Positions 1 through 4,893 of a stretch of 6,230 bases of DNA are shown here, one piece after another. The number at the start of each line of letters is the position of its first letter. Positions within the stretch are counted from its first letter, which is position 1. The DNA is from Pseudomonadota bacterium. Lineage in GTDB: Bacteria > Pseudomonadota > Alphaproteobacteria > Rhizobiales > Xanthobacteraceae. Location: positions 1 through 6,230 of the forward strand of contig JAEYVN010000285.1 of assembly GCA_023431725.1 (NCBI GenBank), read 5' to 3'. The notes under the pieces were generated by a model that worked only from the letters and a program-made list of their open reading frames with translations, ran no database searches and was not told the origin of the DNA. The position numbers were made by a program, and so were the translations under genes.

Positions 1-31
1 CGACAAAAGTTCCGGGAACTGTGCGGCTTTG

Positions 32-58
32 GGGTAACATTTAGGTTATTTGTTACCC
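32..58. repeat. Inverted repeat GGGTAACA-N11-TGTTACCC
   Basis: Two perfect 8-base arms (32-39 and 51-58) flank an AT-rich 11-base spacer. An A-rich stretch follows on the + strand, so this is not an intrinsic terminator in that direction. The shape fits a dimeric regulator site or a weak RNA hairpin. No regulator family is recognised from the arms, and the gene it would serve may lie left of the window. Confidence 0.4.
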
Positions 59-185
59 AAAAAAGCAAATTTCGGATCGAATGAGCGTCATTCAGTTGTA
101 GAATACCTCATCTGCAATTTCGGCAGAACGTCGGGCATCTTTCCAGGAGGCCGGCGAGACTACGAAAGCATTGCATTGAGGATAT

Positions 186-224
186 GGGTCCGGGGGCACC
201 AGTGCAACCGGACCCTTTTTCTTT
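186..224 (+). terminator. Strong intrinsic terminator with no evident upstream gene
   Basis: The arms GGGTCCGG (186-193) and CCGGACCC (208-215) form a perfect 8-base-pair GC-rich stem. The loop can extend it through facing GG/AA and a short GCA/TGC helix. The 3' side runs directly into TTTTTCTTTC (216-225), giving a classic rho-independent terminator on the + strand. No credible coding sequence ends in front of it inside the window. It therefore ends either a transcript entering from the left or a small RNA encoded between about 60 and 224. Confidence 0.75.
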
Positions 225-475
225 CAATGGAATTCAACCGCCTTGAATCGCGTCCGATGGATGCAGGGCATTCCCTGCCGGGCGCCCGCGCCAGCCAGCG
301 CCAGTCACGAGCGCCGCGCGGATGCGACCGGGCTCACCAGACACACAGACCTCACCACGGCGTTGCGCGTTGCACCGCGCGATCGGAAACCAAAATCAGG
401 TCGGTCGAATTTTTTGATGGAATAAATTCGGGTTCTGGACAGGCTCTACGTTCGTTCTAGTCGTGTTCACAGGCG
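225..475. other. Non-coding stretch with two adjacent GC dyads
   Basis: I see no credible protein gene here. Open frames across it have arginine-rich, low-complexity translations typical of out-of-frame GC-rich DNA. It contains a small perfect hairpin, GCAGGG-CATT-CCCTGC (263-278), directly followed by the 10-base palindrome CGGGCGCCCG (279-288). No T-tract follows either, and no tRNA-like T-loop was found. Confidence 0.5.
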
Positions 476-496
476 ATTGTCGTAAATTACGACAAT
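476..496. promoter_or_regulatory. Perfect 21-base palindrome, operator-like
   Basis: The 10-base arms ATTGTCGTAA and TTACGACAAT are exact reverse complements around a single central A. A one-base centre cannot form a normal hairpin loop, so the element reads better as a DNA site for a dimeric repressor of TetR or MarR type than as an RNA structure. It lies about 150 bases upstream of the small membrane-protein ORF at 650, but which gene it controls is not evident. I do not recognise it as a published consensus. Confidence 0.5.
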
Positions 497-550
497 TTTT
501 CCGCAGCCATATCCTGAAGCCGGCGGCGCCCTCCGCCGCTACCTCCATCC

Positions 551-622
551 GCGTTTTTTCTGGCGAGATTGTCTCCTCAGTGCTAGCTCGCCAGTCTGTC
601 GTGTCAGCGTCACAAAAAACCG
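551..622. repeat. Nested inverted repeats upstream of small ORF
   Basis: CTGGCGAG (560-567) and CTCGCCAG (587-594) are perfect 8-base arms with a 19-base loop. Outside them, GCG plus six T (551-559) can pair with six A plus CCGC (614-622), allowing one bulged base, so an outer helix may enclose the inner one. No T-tract follows the inner stem on either strand, which argues against a simple terminator. It could be a structured 5' leader or small RNA for the ORF starting at 650. Confidence 0.35.
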
Positions 623-649
623 CCCCGAGACTCGAAGACCGCAATCCCC

Positions 650-811
650 GTGCACGAACCCGTCAAACGACTTCCAAGACTGGCGAGCTCGCCGAAAGGC
701 GGTGAGTGGAAGCCGCTGCTGGGGATCTTTGTTGTGGCTCTTGTCGGCGCCGCGCTGACCGTTGCACTGCTGCGGCTCGTGCCCCTGCTCTTGCCTCTGC
801 TCCTGCGCTGA
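650..811 (+). CDS. Putative small single-pass membrane protein (53 aa, GTG start)
   Basis: I do not recognise this protein. A GTG at 650 opens a 53-residue frame closed by TGA at 809-811. The translation begins MHEPVKRLPRL and has a short basic, proline-containing N-terminus. From about residue 23 onward it is almost uninterrupted Leu/Val/Ala/Ile/Gly (GIFVVALVGAALTVALL, then LVPLLLPLLLR), enough for one, perhaps one and a half, membrane segments. The basic residues before the hydrophobic stretch suggest an N-in orientation by the positive-inside rule. The ribosome-binding site is weak, with only a GAAG-like match about a dozen bases upstream. In-frame stops at 515 and 584 rule out a much longer form. 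It converges on the next gene with 33 bases between stops. A chance hydrophobic frame in GC-rich DNA is the main alternative; absence of homologues would remove it. Confidence 0.42.
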   Translation: MHEPVKRLPRLASSPKGGEWKPLLGIFVVALVGAALTVALLRLVPLLLPLLLR

Positions 812-844
812 CCGCGGGCCTGCGCAAGGCCGGCCGGATGCAGA

Positions 845-1237
845 CTATTTCAGCCAGTCCATATTCGCCGCGAGATCGAAGCTGACCGTATTGGTGAGCC
901 CGTCTTTCAGATCCTTCTCGGCCTTGGCCAGCGCAAAGACGAGGACTGGGGCGGCGACACAACCGTGTTCTTTCAACACCTGCGTCCTGGCATCGATCGA
1001 GCGCGTCTGTACCAGCCAATGCGCACGTCCGGCGGATCCGGACCGTTCCAGCTTATGGATGTCGAATATGATCAGCGGCGCATCAGTCACCCGCGGGTCG
1101 AGCTGCGAAATGGTGACCACGCCCTCGCTGCAGCGATCAAGATTGAAGTTGGCCTCCAGACCAACAGCCCGATAGCGCTTCAGCGCGCGTTCCACGCTCT
1201 CCAGATCGGAACCGCTCCACGGCAGATAACGCAGCAA
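845..1237 (-). CDS. Hypothetical protein, 130 aa, TTG start
   Basis: I do not recognise the family. The 130-residue product has ordinary mixed composition: acidic and basic residues interspersed, hydrophobic strands such as APLIIFDIHKL and APVLVFALAKAEKDL, and no signal peptide or obvious membrane segment. This argues for a real soluble, probably cytosolic, protein. The N-terminus (LPWSGSDLESVERALKRYRA) suggests an amphipathic helix. The start is TTG at 1237, preceded by GAGGAGG (1242-1248) four bases away. A stop lies in frame at 1262-1264 and no ATG or GTG lies between, so TTG is the only reasonable start. It has two cysteines, C35 and C93, and no recognisable catalytic motif. It stands alone: the GTG small ORF converges from the left, and a zinc-ribbon gene diverges on the right across about 260 bases. 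Confidence 0.65.
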   Translation of the reverse strand: MLRYLPWSGSDLESVERALKRYRAVGLEANFNLDRCSEGVVTISQLDPRVTDAPLIIFDIHKLERSGSAGRAHWLVQTRSIDARTQVLKEHGCVAAPVLVFALAKAEKDLKDGLTNTVSFDLAANMDWLK

Positions 1238-1241
1238 CTCG

Positions 1242-1248
1242 CCTCCTC
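1242..1248 (-). promoter_or_regulatory. Shine-Dalgarno deciding the TTG start
   Basis: On the minus strand GAGGAGG sits four bases before TTG at 1237. It is a near-perfect anti-16S match and the main reason to accept a TTG start for the 130-residue protein. Confidence 0.6.
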
Positions 1249-1438
1249 GAGACTTCGCACGTCAGCGACGAGCCCCGGACAATCGTCTCAGTCCTGGCGT
1301 CGTCTCCAGCGGATGAAGAGTTTTCAATTCAAACTGAGTTATCATTGTCGAGAACGGGGAAATTTCACTGAAGGAACACGCCGCACTCGAAAATGAGTCG
1401 CGATCTTGCCACGAACACCAGCTACACATCAAAATGCG

Positions 1439-1476
1439 TTTTGGGGACTTTCATCCATCCAGAGTTCATTTTGGGG
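1439..1476. repeat. Direct repeat TTTTGGGG, 30-base spacing
   Basis: TTTTGGGG occurs at 1439-1446 and again at 1469-1476, start to start exactly 30 bases, about three helical turns. Both copies lie just upstream of the ribosome-binding site of the gene at 1498. They could be tandem regulator half-sites, but an 8-base repeat could also be chance. Confidence 0.3.
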
Positions 1477-1484
1477 GATAACAA

Positions 1485-1491
1485 GAGGAGG
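1485..1491 (+). promoter_or_regulatory. Shine-Dalgarno deciding the start at 1498
   Basis: GAGGAGG ends six bases before the ATG at 1498. The same frame stays open upstream to an ATG at 1393, but that start has no comparable site and its extra residues look non-coding, so 1498 is preferred. Confidence 0.7.
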
Positions 1492-1497
1492 ACCGAC

Positions 1498-1695
1498 ATG
1501 AGGCTTACGTCGTGCGATCCGGCTTGCACCCCTTACCCCGTCGTTTCGCGACCGGCCTGCCCGCGTTGCGGGGACATGCTTTTCGCCGCTGCGGCGACCG
1601 AATTTCTCGGCCACCATATCCGCCATACGTGGTCGTGCGAATCCTGCGAGCACGAATTCCGGACTGCGATCGCGCTTCCGGGAACCCATCGATAA
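1498..1695 (+). CDS. Small CxxC/CxxC zinc-ribbon-like protein (65 aa)
   Basis: The 65-residue product carries C21-P-R-C24 and C47-E-S-C50, two CxxC knuckles 22 residues apart, the usual arrangement of a zinc ribbon binding one Zn2+ with four cysteines. Between them lie a hydrophobic stretch and three histidines (H39, H40, H43). The end of the ribbon, HTWSCESCEHEFRTAI, resembles small uncharacterised proteins that I recall as common in Bradyrhizobium; this is recollection, not a search. Two more cysteines (C6, C10) lie in the N-terminal tail. The ATG is set by a strong GAGGAGG site. It is cytosolic, with no signal peptide or membrane segment. Its biochemical role is unknown; a nucleic-acid or protein-binding accessory role would be typical of such ribbons but is only inference. 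It appears monocistronic, followed by inverted repeats and the convergent hydrolase operon. Confidence 0.72.
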   Translation: MRLTSCDPACTPYPVVSRPACPRCGDMLFAAAATEFLGHHIRHTWSCESCEHEFRTAIALPGTHR

Positions 1696-1713
1696 GCCGA
1701 CAAGCCGGCTTCC

Positions 1714-1741
1714 GACCGGGTCTTTTCTTGGCAGCCCGGTC
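1714..1741. repeat. Inverted repeat GACCGGG-N14-CCCGGTC
   Basis: Perfect 7-base arms (1714-1720 and 1735-1741) lie 18 bases after the zinc-ribbon stop codon. The hairpin could end that transcript, but no T-tract follows, so intrinsic termination would be weak. A 10-base palindrome, AAGCCGGCTT (1702-1711), sits immediately before it. Confidence 0.35.
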
Positions 1742-1814
1742 CTGTGGGATGCTTCCGCGCATTCATTTCGTGCATGACCCGAAACGGGCCTGAGGCGCTG
1801 CGCACGCCGGAGTT

Positions 1815-1844
1815 TCCGGGTCGCGCCTGTCGGCGCGTCCCGGA
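1815..1844. terminator. Long GC hairpin between convergent genes
   Basis: The sequence 1816-1843 folds into a stem of 11 GC pairs with one T/T mismatch (1821/1838) and a TGTC tetraloop (1828-1831). It lies 12 bases beyond the stop codon of the minus-strand hydrolase operon and faces the + strand zinc-ribbon gene. Position and stability suggest a transcript end or 3' stabiliser for the operon. Neither strand has a T-run after the stem, so it is not a canonical rho-independent terminator. Confidence 0.45.
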
Positions 1845-1855
1845 CTAACCAAGCG

Positions 1856-2707
1856 TCAAAACCCGTACAGCTTCGCCGGGTTGTCGACCAACAGCTTCTT
1901 CTGGATCACCGGGTCCGGCGCGATCTGCGGCACGAGATCGACGAGATCGGCCTCGTCGGCCTCATGCGTCGAATTGGGATGCGGGAAGTCCGTGCCCCAC
2001 AGAACGCGGTCGGGAATGGTGTCGACGATCGTCCTGGCGATCGGCACAGCCTTGTCATACGGCGGAAAATCGATGCGCTCCGAACCGCAGACCTTGATCC
2101 AGCAGCGATCGAGCTTGGCCAGATCGAGCAGAGCCTGGAGCGGCTTCTGATCGACGCCGTCCTTCGCCGGCACGCGGCCCATGTGATCGATGATGAACGG
2201 CAGCGTCAGTCCGCGGATCATGTCCGACAGCGGAATGATGTCCGGTGCATCGACATGCAGCACCACATGCCAGCCGAGCGGCTTGATGCGCCGCAGGATG
2301 TTGTGAAACACATCCATGTTCGGCGAGCCGCCGAGATGCTTGACGAAGTTGAAGCGCGCTCCGCGCACCCCAGCCCGCGACATGGCCGCGATATCGCTGC
2401 CATGCGTGTTCTCGTCGAGAATGGCCACGCCGCGATAGTGCTCCGGCCGCCAGGCCAGCGCATCGAGCATCGCCCGGTTGTCGGGACCATGACAACTCGC
2501 CTGCACGATCACGGCGCGATCGATGCCGAGATGATCGTGCAACGATTTCAGCATTTCCTTCGGCGCATCTTCCGGCGTGTAGCGCCGGTTCGGTGCGTAA
2601 GGAAACACGTTGCCCGGTCCGAACACATGGCAATGCGCATCGGTGGCACCGGCCGGCAATTTGAATGCCGGCTGGCGCCGTTTCGAAAGATCGAGATTAG
2701 CGGACAT
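1856..2707 (-). CDS. Amidohydrolase-2 family metal-dependent hydrolase, LigI-like
   Basis: A 283-residue TIM-barrel hydrolase of the amidohydrolase-related family (COG3618), close in form to 2-pyrone-4,6-dicarboxylate hydrolase (LigI), which opens a lactone ring in protocatechuate catabolism. Visible signatures are D23-A-H25-C-H27 after strand one, GVRGARFNF (residues 113-121) like the arginine-bearing substrate loop of LigI, H151 in VVLHVDA, IIDHMGR (172-178) with H175, and WGTDFPHPN (237-245) whose D240 is the expected catalytic aspartate. There is no signal peptide, so it should be cytosolic. The ATG at 2707 lies four bases after the stop of the Bug gene, which implies translational coupling. 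The likely substrate is a lactone or cyclic carboxylate imported by a transporter using the upstream Bug protein. Whether it is truly LigI cannot be settled here; related members hydrolyse sugar lactones or sulfomuconolactone, and no other protocatechuate 4,5-cleavage genes are present. Confidence 0.9.
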   Translation of the reverse strand: MSANLDLSKRRQPAFKLPAGATDAHCHVFGPGNVFPYAPNRRYTPEDAPKEMLKSLHDHLGIDRAVIVQASCHGPDNRAMLDALAWRPEHYRGVAILDENTHGSDIAAMSRAGVRGARFNFVKHLGGSPNMDVFHNILRRIKPLGWHVVLHVDAPDIIPLSDMIRGLTLPFIIDHMGRVPAKDGVDQKPLQALLDLAKLDRCWIKVCGSERIDFPPYDKAVPIARTIVDTIPDRVLWGTDFPHPNSTHEADEADLVDLVPQIAPDPVIQKKLLVDNPAKLYGF

Positions 2708-2711
2708 ACGA

Positions 2712-3713
2712 TCAGCGCTTCTCGATCTTGGCGGTGTCGATGACCTTGCCCCACTTCTCGATATCGGCCTTCAGCCGGTCCGAGAGTTCCTGCGGGGTCG
2801 AGCCGCGCGCATCGATGCCCAGTTCAAGCGCCTTCTTGCGCACTTCCGGATCGGCGAGCACCTCGATCAGCGCCTTGTTGAGCGTCGCCAGAATGTCGGG
2901 CGGCGTGCCGGCCTTGGCGAAGATCGCATTCCAGGAGGTCACGATGAAGTCGACCTTGCCAGCTTCCTTCACCGTCGGCGCTTCCGGCAGATATTCGCCG
3001 CGCTTCTCGCCCGAGGTGCCGACCGCGATGAACTTCTTGGCATCGAGGCTGCCGCGCAGCGCGGCATAGAATTCGGCACCCATCTGAACGTCATCGCGCT
3101 CGAGGCCGACCAGCACATCGCCGGATGTCTTGAACGGCACGATCACGACATCGAGTCCGGCCACGGACTTGAACAATTCAGCGCCGAGATGCTGGCTCGA
3201 TCCGGCGGCAATGGTGCCGACGTTGAGCTTGCCCGGCTTTTCCTTCGCGGCCTTCATGAAATCGGCCAGCGTCTTGTAGGCGCCGTTGCTGCTGGTCACG
3301 AGCACCAGATCGAAATAGCCCATCGACGAAACAGGCACGAAATCCTTGATCGGATCGAACGGCAATTGCTTGAACAGATTGACGCTGACCGCTGTGCCAT
3401 TGGAGAACACCGCGAGCGTATAGCCGTCGGCCGGCGCCTGCAGCACGGCGCGGGCCGCGGAAACGCCGCCGGCGCCAGGATTGTTTTCGACCACAAAGCG
3501 CTGACCGAGCTTTTCGCTCAGCTTCTCAGCCACAAGGCGGGTCGTGACGTCGGCAACGCCGCCGGCACCAAACGGCAGGATCAGCCGCACCGGGCGGTCG
3601 GGATACTTGGCCTGTGCCTGCGCCGGCAACGGCGCCAGCGCGATTGCGGCCATACCGGCCATGGCCAGACACGTGCCGAGCAACCGGCCGGCAACAGTGG
3701 ATTTATGAGACAT
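2712..3713 (-). CDS. Bug/TctC-family tripartite tricarboxylate transporter substrate-binding protein
   Basis: A periplasmic solute-binding protein of the Bug family (COG3181), which captures carboxylates for TctA/TctB-type permeases. A cleavable signal peptide is clear: basic N-terminus, hydrophobic core LAMAGMAAIALAPLP, then AQAQA with cleavage near residues 33-35. The mature domain opens with KYPDRPVRLILPFGAGG and D55, the family's first ligand-binding loop. NNPGAGG and the ADGYTL segment follow, then the second lobe with the VGTIAAGSSQH and KTSGDVLVGL loops. The length of 333 residues is normal. Three ATGs are consecutive (3719, 3716, 3713); AAGGAG at 3721-3726 is seven bases from the third, so 3713 is chosen, though annotations may use 3719 (335 aa). 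It lies between two related hydrolases and no permease is adjacent, which is common for Bug proteins. The ligand is unknown; a product or substrate of the neighbouring hydrolases is the natural guess. Confidence 0.93.
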   Translation of the reverse strand: MSHKSTVAGRLLGTCLAMAGMAAIALAPLPAQAQAKYPDRPVRLILPFGAGGVADVTTRLVAEKLSEKLGQRFVVENNPGAGGVSAARAVLQAPADGYTLAVFSNGTAVSVNLFKQLPFDPIKDFVPVSSMGYFDLVLVTSSNGAYKTLADFMKAAKEKPGKLNVGTIAAGSSQHLGAELFKSVAGLDVVIVPFKTSGDVLVGLERDDVQMGAEFYAALRGSLDAKKFIAVGTSGEKRGEYLPEAPTVKEAGKVDFIVTSWNAIFAKAGTPPDILATLNKALIEVLADPEVRKKALELGIDARGSTPQELSDRLKADIEKWGKVIDTAKIEKR

Positions 3714-3720
3714 CATCATA

Positions 3721-3726
3721 CTCCTT
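3721..3726 (-). promoter_or_regulatory. Shine-Dalgarno choosing among three ATGs
   Basis: AAGGAG on the minus strand is 1, 4 and 7 bases from three consecutive ATG codons (3719, 3716, 3713). Only the third has normal spacing. Confidence 0.6.
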
Positions 3727-3808
3727 CAGTCACGGCGCCAAAGAACAGCTTTGTGCCACCAGTTCAAGTCCGGGACGCCCTGACGAAAATCGGGCGCTTT
3801 CAGAATTC

Positions 3809-4765
3809 CTAGCTCCAATTCAGCCGGGCCAGAATGGCGCGACCCATGACCCAGTCCTTGTCCTCCTCCGACAGGAACTTCAGCTCTTGCACGAAATGCG
3901 CAAGGCGCTCGCGGTACGATGCTTTCGCATGTCCGTTGGTCGCGTCGCTCCCCCAATAGGCGCGCTGCGGCCCATAGGCGTCGAAGAGCCGCTGAATGTA
4001 GGTGGTCATATCGTTGTACGGATACGCCTCGGATGAATAGGCCGGCGCCGCCGAGACCTTGACCGAAACGTTCTTGTACCTGGCCAGCGCAACGGCATCA
4101 TCGATCGCGGTCGGGATCTTCTTTTCGGCGACCACCTGCGACGATAAGCCCATGTGATCGATGATCAGCGTGAGGTTCGGATGGCGTTCGGCAATCGGGC
4201 CGAACAGCGGCAGCGTGCCACCGGTGAGGAACATGATCGGGATGCCGGCCTTCTCGGCGGCGGGCCACAGCCAGTCCGTCGTCCCGTCCTTCAGGGCGGC
4301 GGCCGTCGGTCCGAGGAAGGTCAGCCGGATGCCCAGCACCCCCGGCTGCGACTTCCACCGCTTCAGCTCCTCAACTGTCATTTGCGTCTTCAGCGGAATG
4401 CGGCCCATCACGCCAAACCTGCTGGGATAGCGTTGCGCTGCCTCGAGCGCGTAATCGATCCGGTCGCCTTCCCAGCTCGGCGGCACGATGATGGCACGAT
4501 CGATGCCGGTCTCGTCCATCAGCGGCACCAGCTTTTCGATGGTGAACGGCTCGGGCATTTGCGGCGTCAGGCCGGCGACCCACGGTCGTTCGGTTGAATT
4601 GGCCTTCCAGATGTGGACCTGGCTATCGACGATCGGTCGTTTTTTCAGCGGCGGGGTTCGCGGCGCTTGGGCCGAGGCGGATTGAGCAAAGACGGATTGA
4701 GCACCCTGCGAGGCCAGAACGCCTGCCCCCAAGGTGCCGTTCAGGAATGTGCGCCGTGACAGCAT
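3809..4765 (-). CDS. Tat-exported amidohydrolase-2 family protein
   Basis: A 318-residue amidohydrolase-related (COG3618) hydrolase with a twin-arginine signal. It starts MLSRRTFLNG, matching S-R-R-x-F-L, followed by a mild hydrophobic stretch and SVFAQSASAQA, so it should fold with metal in the cytoplasm and be exported to the periplasm. Barrel signatures are VDSQVHIW (residues 46-53), IDHMG (202-206, H204), a VSVKVSA strand and YWGSDAT (270-276) with D274 as the likely catalytic aspartate. The first metal-motif histidine seen in the LigI-like paralogue is glutamine here (Q49). ATG 4765 is chosen because GGGAGA lies just upstream and the Tat motif then sits at the N-terminus; an in-frame ATG at 4879 would bury it. 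It is first in the operon, 95 bases before the Bug start and divergent from the LysR gene. The probable role is hydrolysis of an extracellular lactone or related carboxylate; the substrate is unknown. Confidence 0.9.
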   Translation of the reverse strand: MLSRRTFLNGTLGAGVLASQGAQSVFAQSASAQAPRTPPLKKRPIVDSQVHIWKANSTERPWVAGLTPQMPEPFTIEKLVPLMDETGIDRAIIVPPSWEGDRIDYALEAAQRYPSRFGVMGRIPLKTQMTVEELKRWKSQPGVLGIRLTFLGPTAAALKDGTTDWLWPAAEKAGIPIMFLTGGTLPLFGPIAERHPNLTLIIDHMGLSSQVVAEKKIPTAIDDAVALARYKNVSVKVSAAPAYSSEAYPYNDMTTYIQRLFDAYGPQRAYWGSDATNGHAKASYRERLAHFVQELKFLSEEDKDWVMGRAILARLNWS

Positions 4766-4856
4766 TGCTTTCTCCCTGGGGGCCGGTTTTGCTTTGGCGA
4801 ATGTCTGATTGCTGGCCCTTTGCCCACAGGATAGGCAGGCTTTCCCATTTTCCAAA

Positions 4857-4865
4857 TTTATAATA
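4857..4865. promoter_or_regulatory. Overlapping -10-like sequences for divergent transcription
   Basis: TATAAT (4859-4864) is a perfect -10 hexamer on the + strand, about 27 bases before the LysR start. On the minus strand the same bases give TATAAA (4862-4857) and TATTAT (4865-4860), usable for the hydrolase operon. No good TTGACA-like -35 stands at 16-18 bases in either direction, consistent with activator-dependent promoters. An 8-base palindrome, CCAATTGG (4866-4873), adjoins. Confidence 0.4.
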
Positions 4866-4876
4866 CCAATTGGGGA

Positions 4877-4893
4877 CATTCATGCTGTGAATG
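4877..4893. promoter_or_regulatory. Candidate LysR-type binding site overlapping the regulator start codon
   Basis: CATTCA-TGCTG-TGAATG is a perfect 6-base dyad with a 5-base centre, and contains the T-N11-A spacing typical of LysR-type boxes (T4879 to A4891). The right arm includes the ATG of the LysR gene. The site lies where it could both repress the regulator's own expression and act near the -35 region of the divergent operon. The sequence match is direct; the function is inferred. Confidence 0.45.

Noticed and set aside
8..20. GGAAC half-sites resembling the -35 of EcfG general-stress promoters
   Set aside because: On the + strand no CGTT stands at the required spacing; on the - strand the -10 would fall outside the window, so it cannot be judged.
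184..246. 20-codon ATG frame across the terminator hairpin, rich in Pro and Gly
   Set aside because: It lies inside the terminator stem and T-tract, and its ribosome site is too close to the ATG; a leader peptide is possible but unsupported.
50..460. + strand open frame starting at the ATG-like region near 50
   Set aside because: It reads straight through the strong terminator at 186-224, has no ribosome-binding site and no recognisable composition.
663..1019. - strand open frame of about 118 codons overlapping the small membrane ORF and the 130-residue gene
   Set aside because: Arg/Ala-rich shadow translation in conflict with the better supported minus-strand frame that has a strong ribosome-binding site.
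1393..1497. N-terminal extension of the zinc-ribbon gene from an upstream ATG
   Set aside because: No ribosome-binding site at 1393 and unstructured residues, whereas 1498 has an ideal site; the interval also holds the TTTTGGGG repeats.
1964..2743. + strand open frame of about 259 codons opposite the cytosolic amidohydrolase
   Set aside because: Antisense to a gene with clear metal-ligand motifs; composition is His/Arg-rich and lacks structure.
2610..3812. Long + strand open frame (about 400 codons) opposite the Bug gene
   Set aside because: The translation is Arg/His/Gly/Ala-rich with no domain, and it lies exactly antisense to a well-recognised Bug protein with a signal peptide; a normal shadow frame in GC-rich DNA.
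4766..4879. Longer N-terminus of the Tat hydrolase from ATG 4879
   Set aside because: It would place the SRRTFL Tat motif after 38 extra residues and cross the promoter region; the ATG at 4765 has its own ribosome site.
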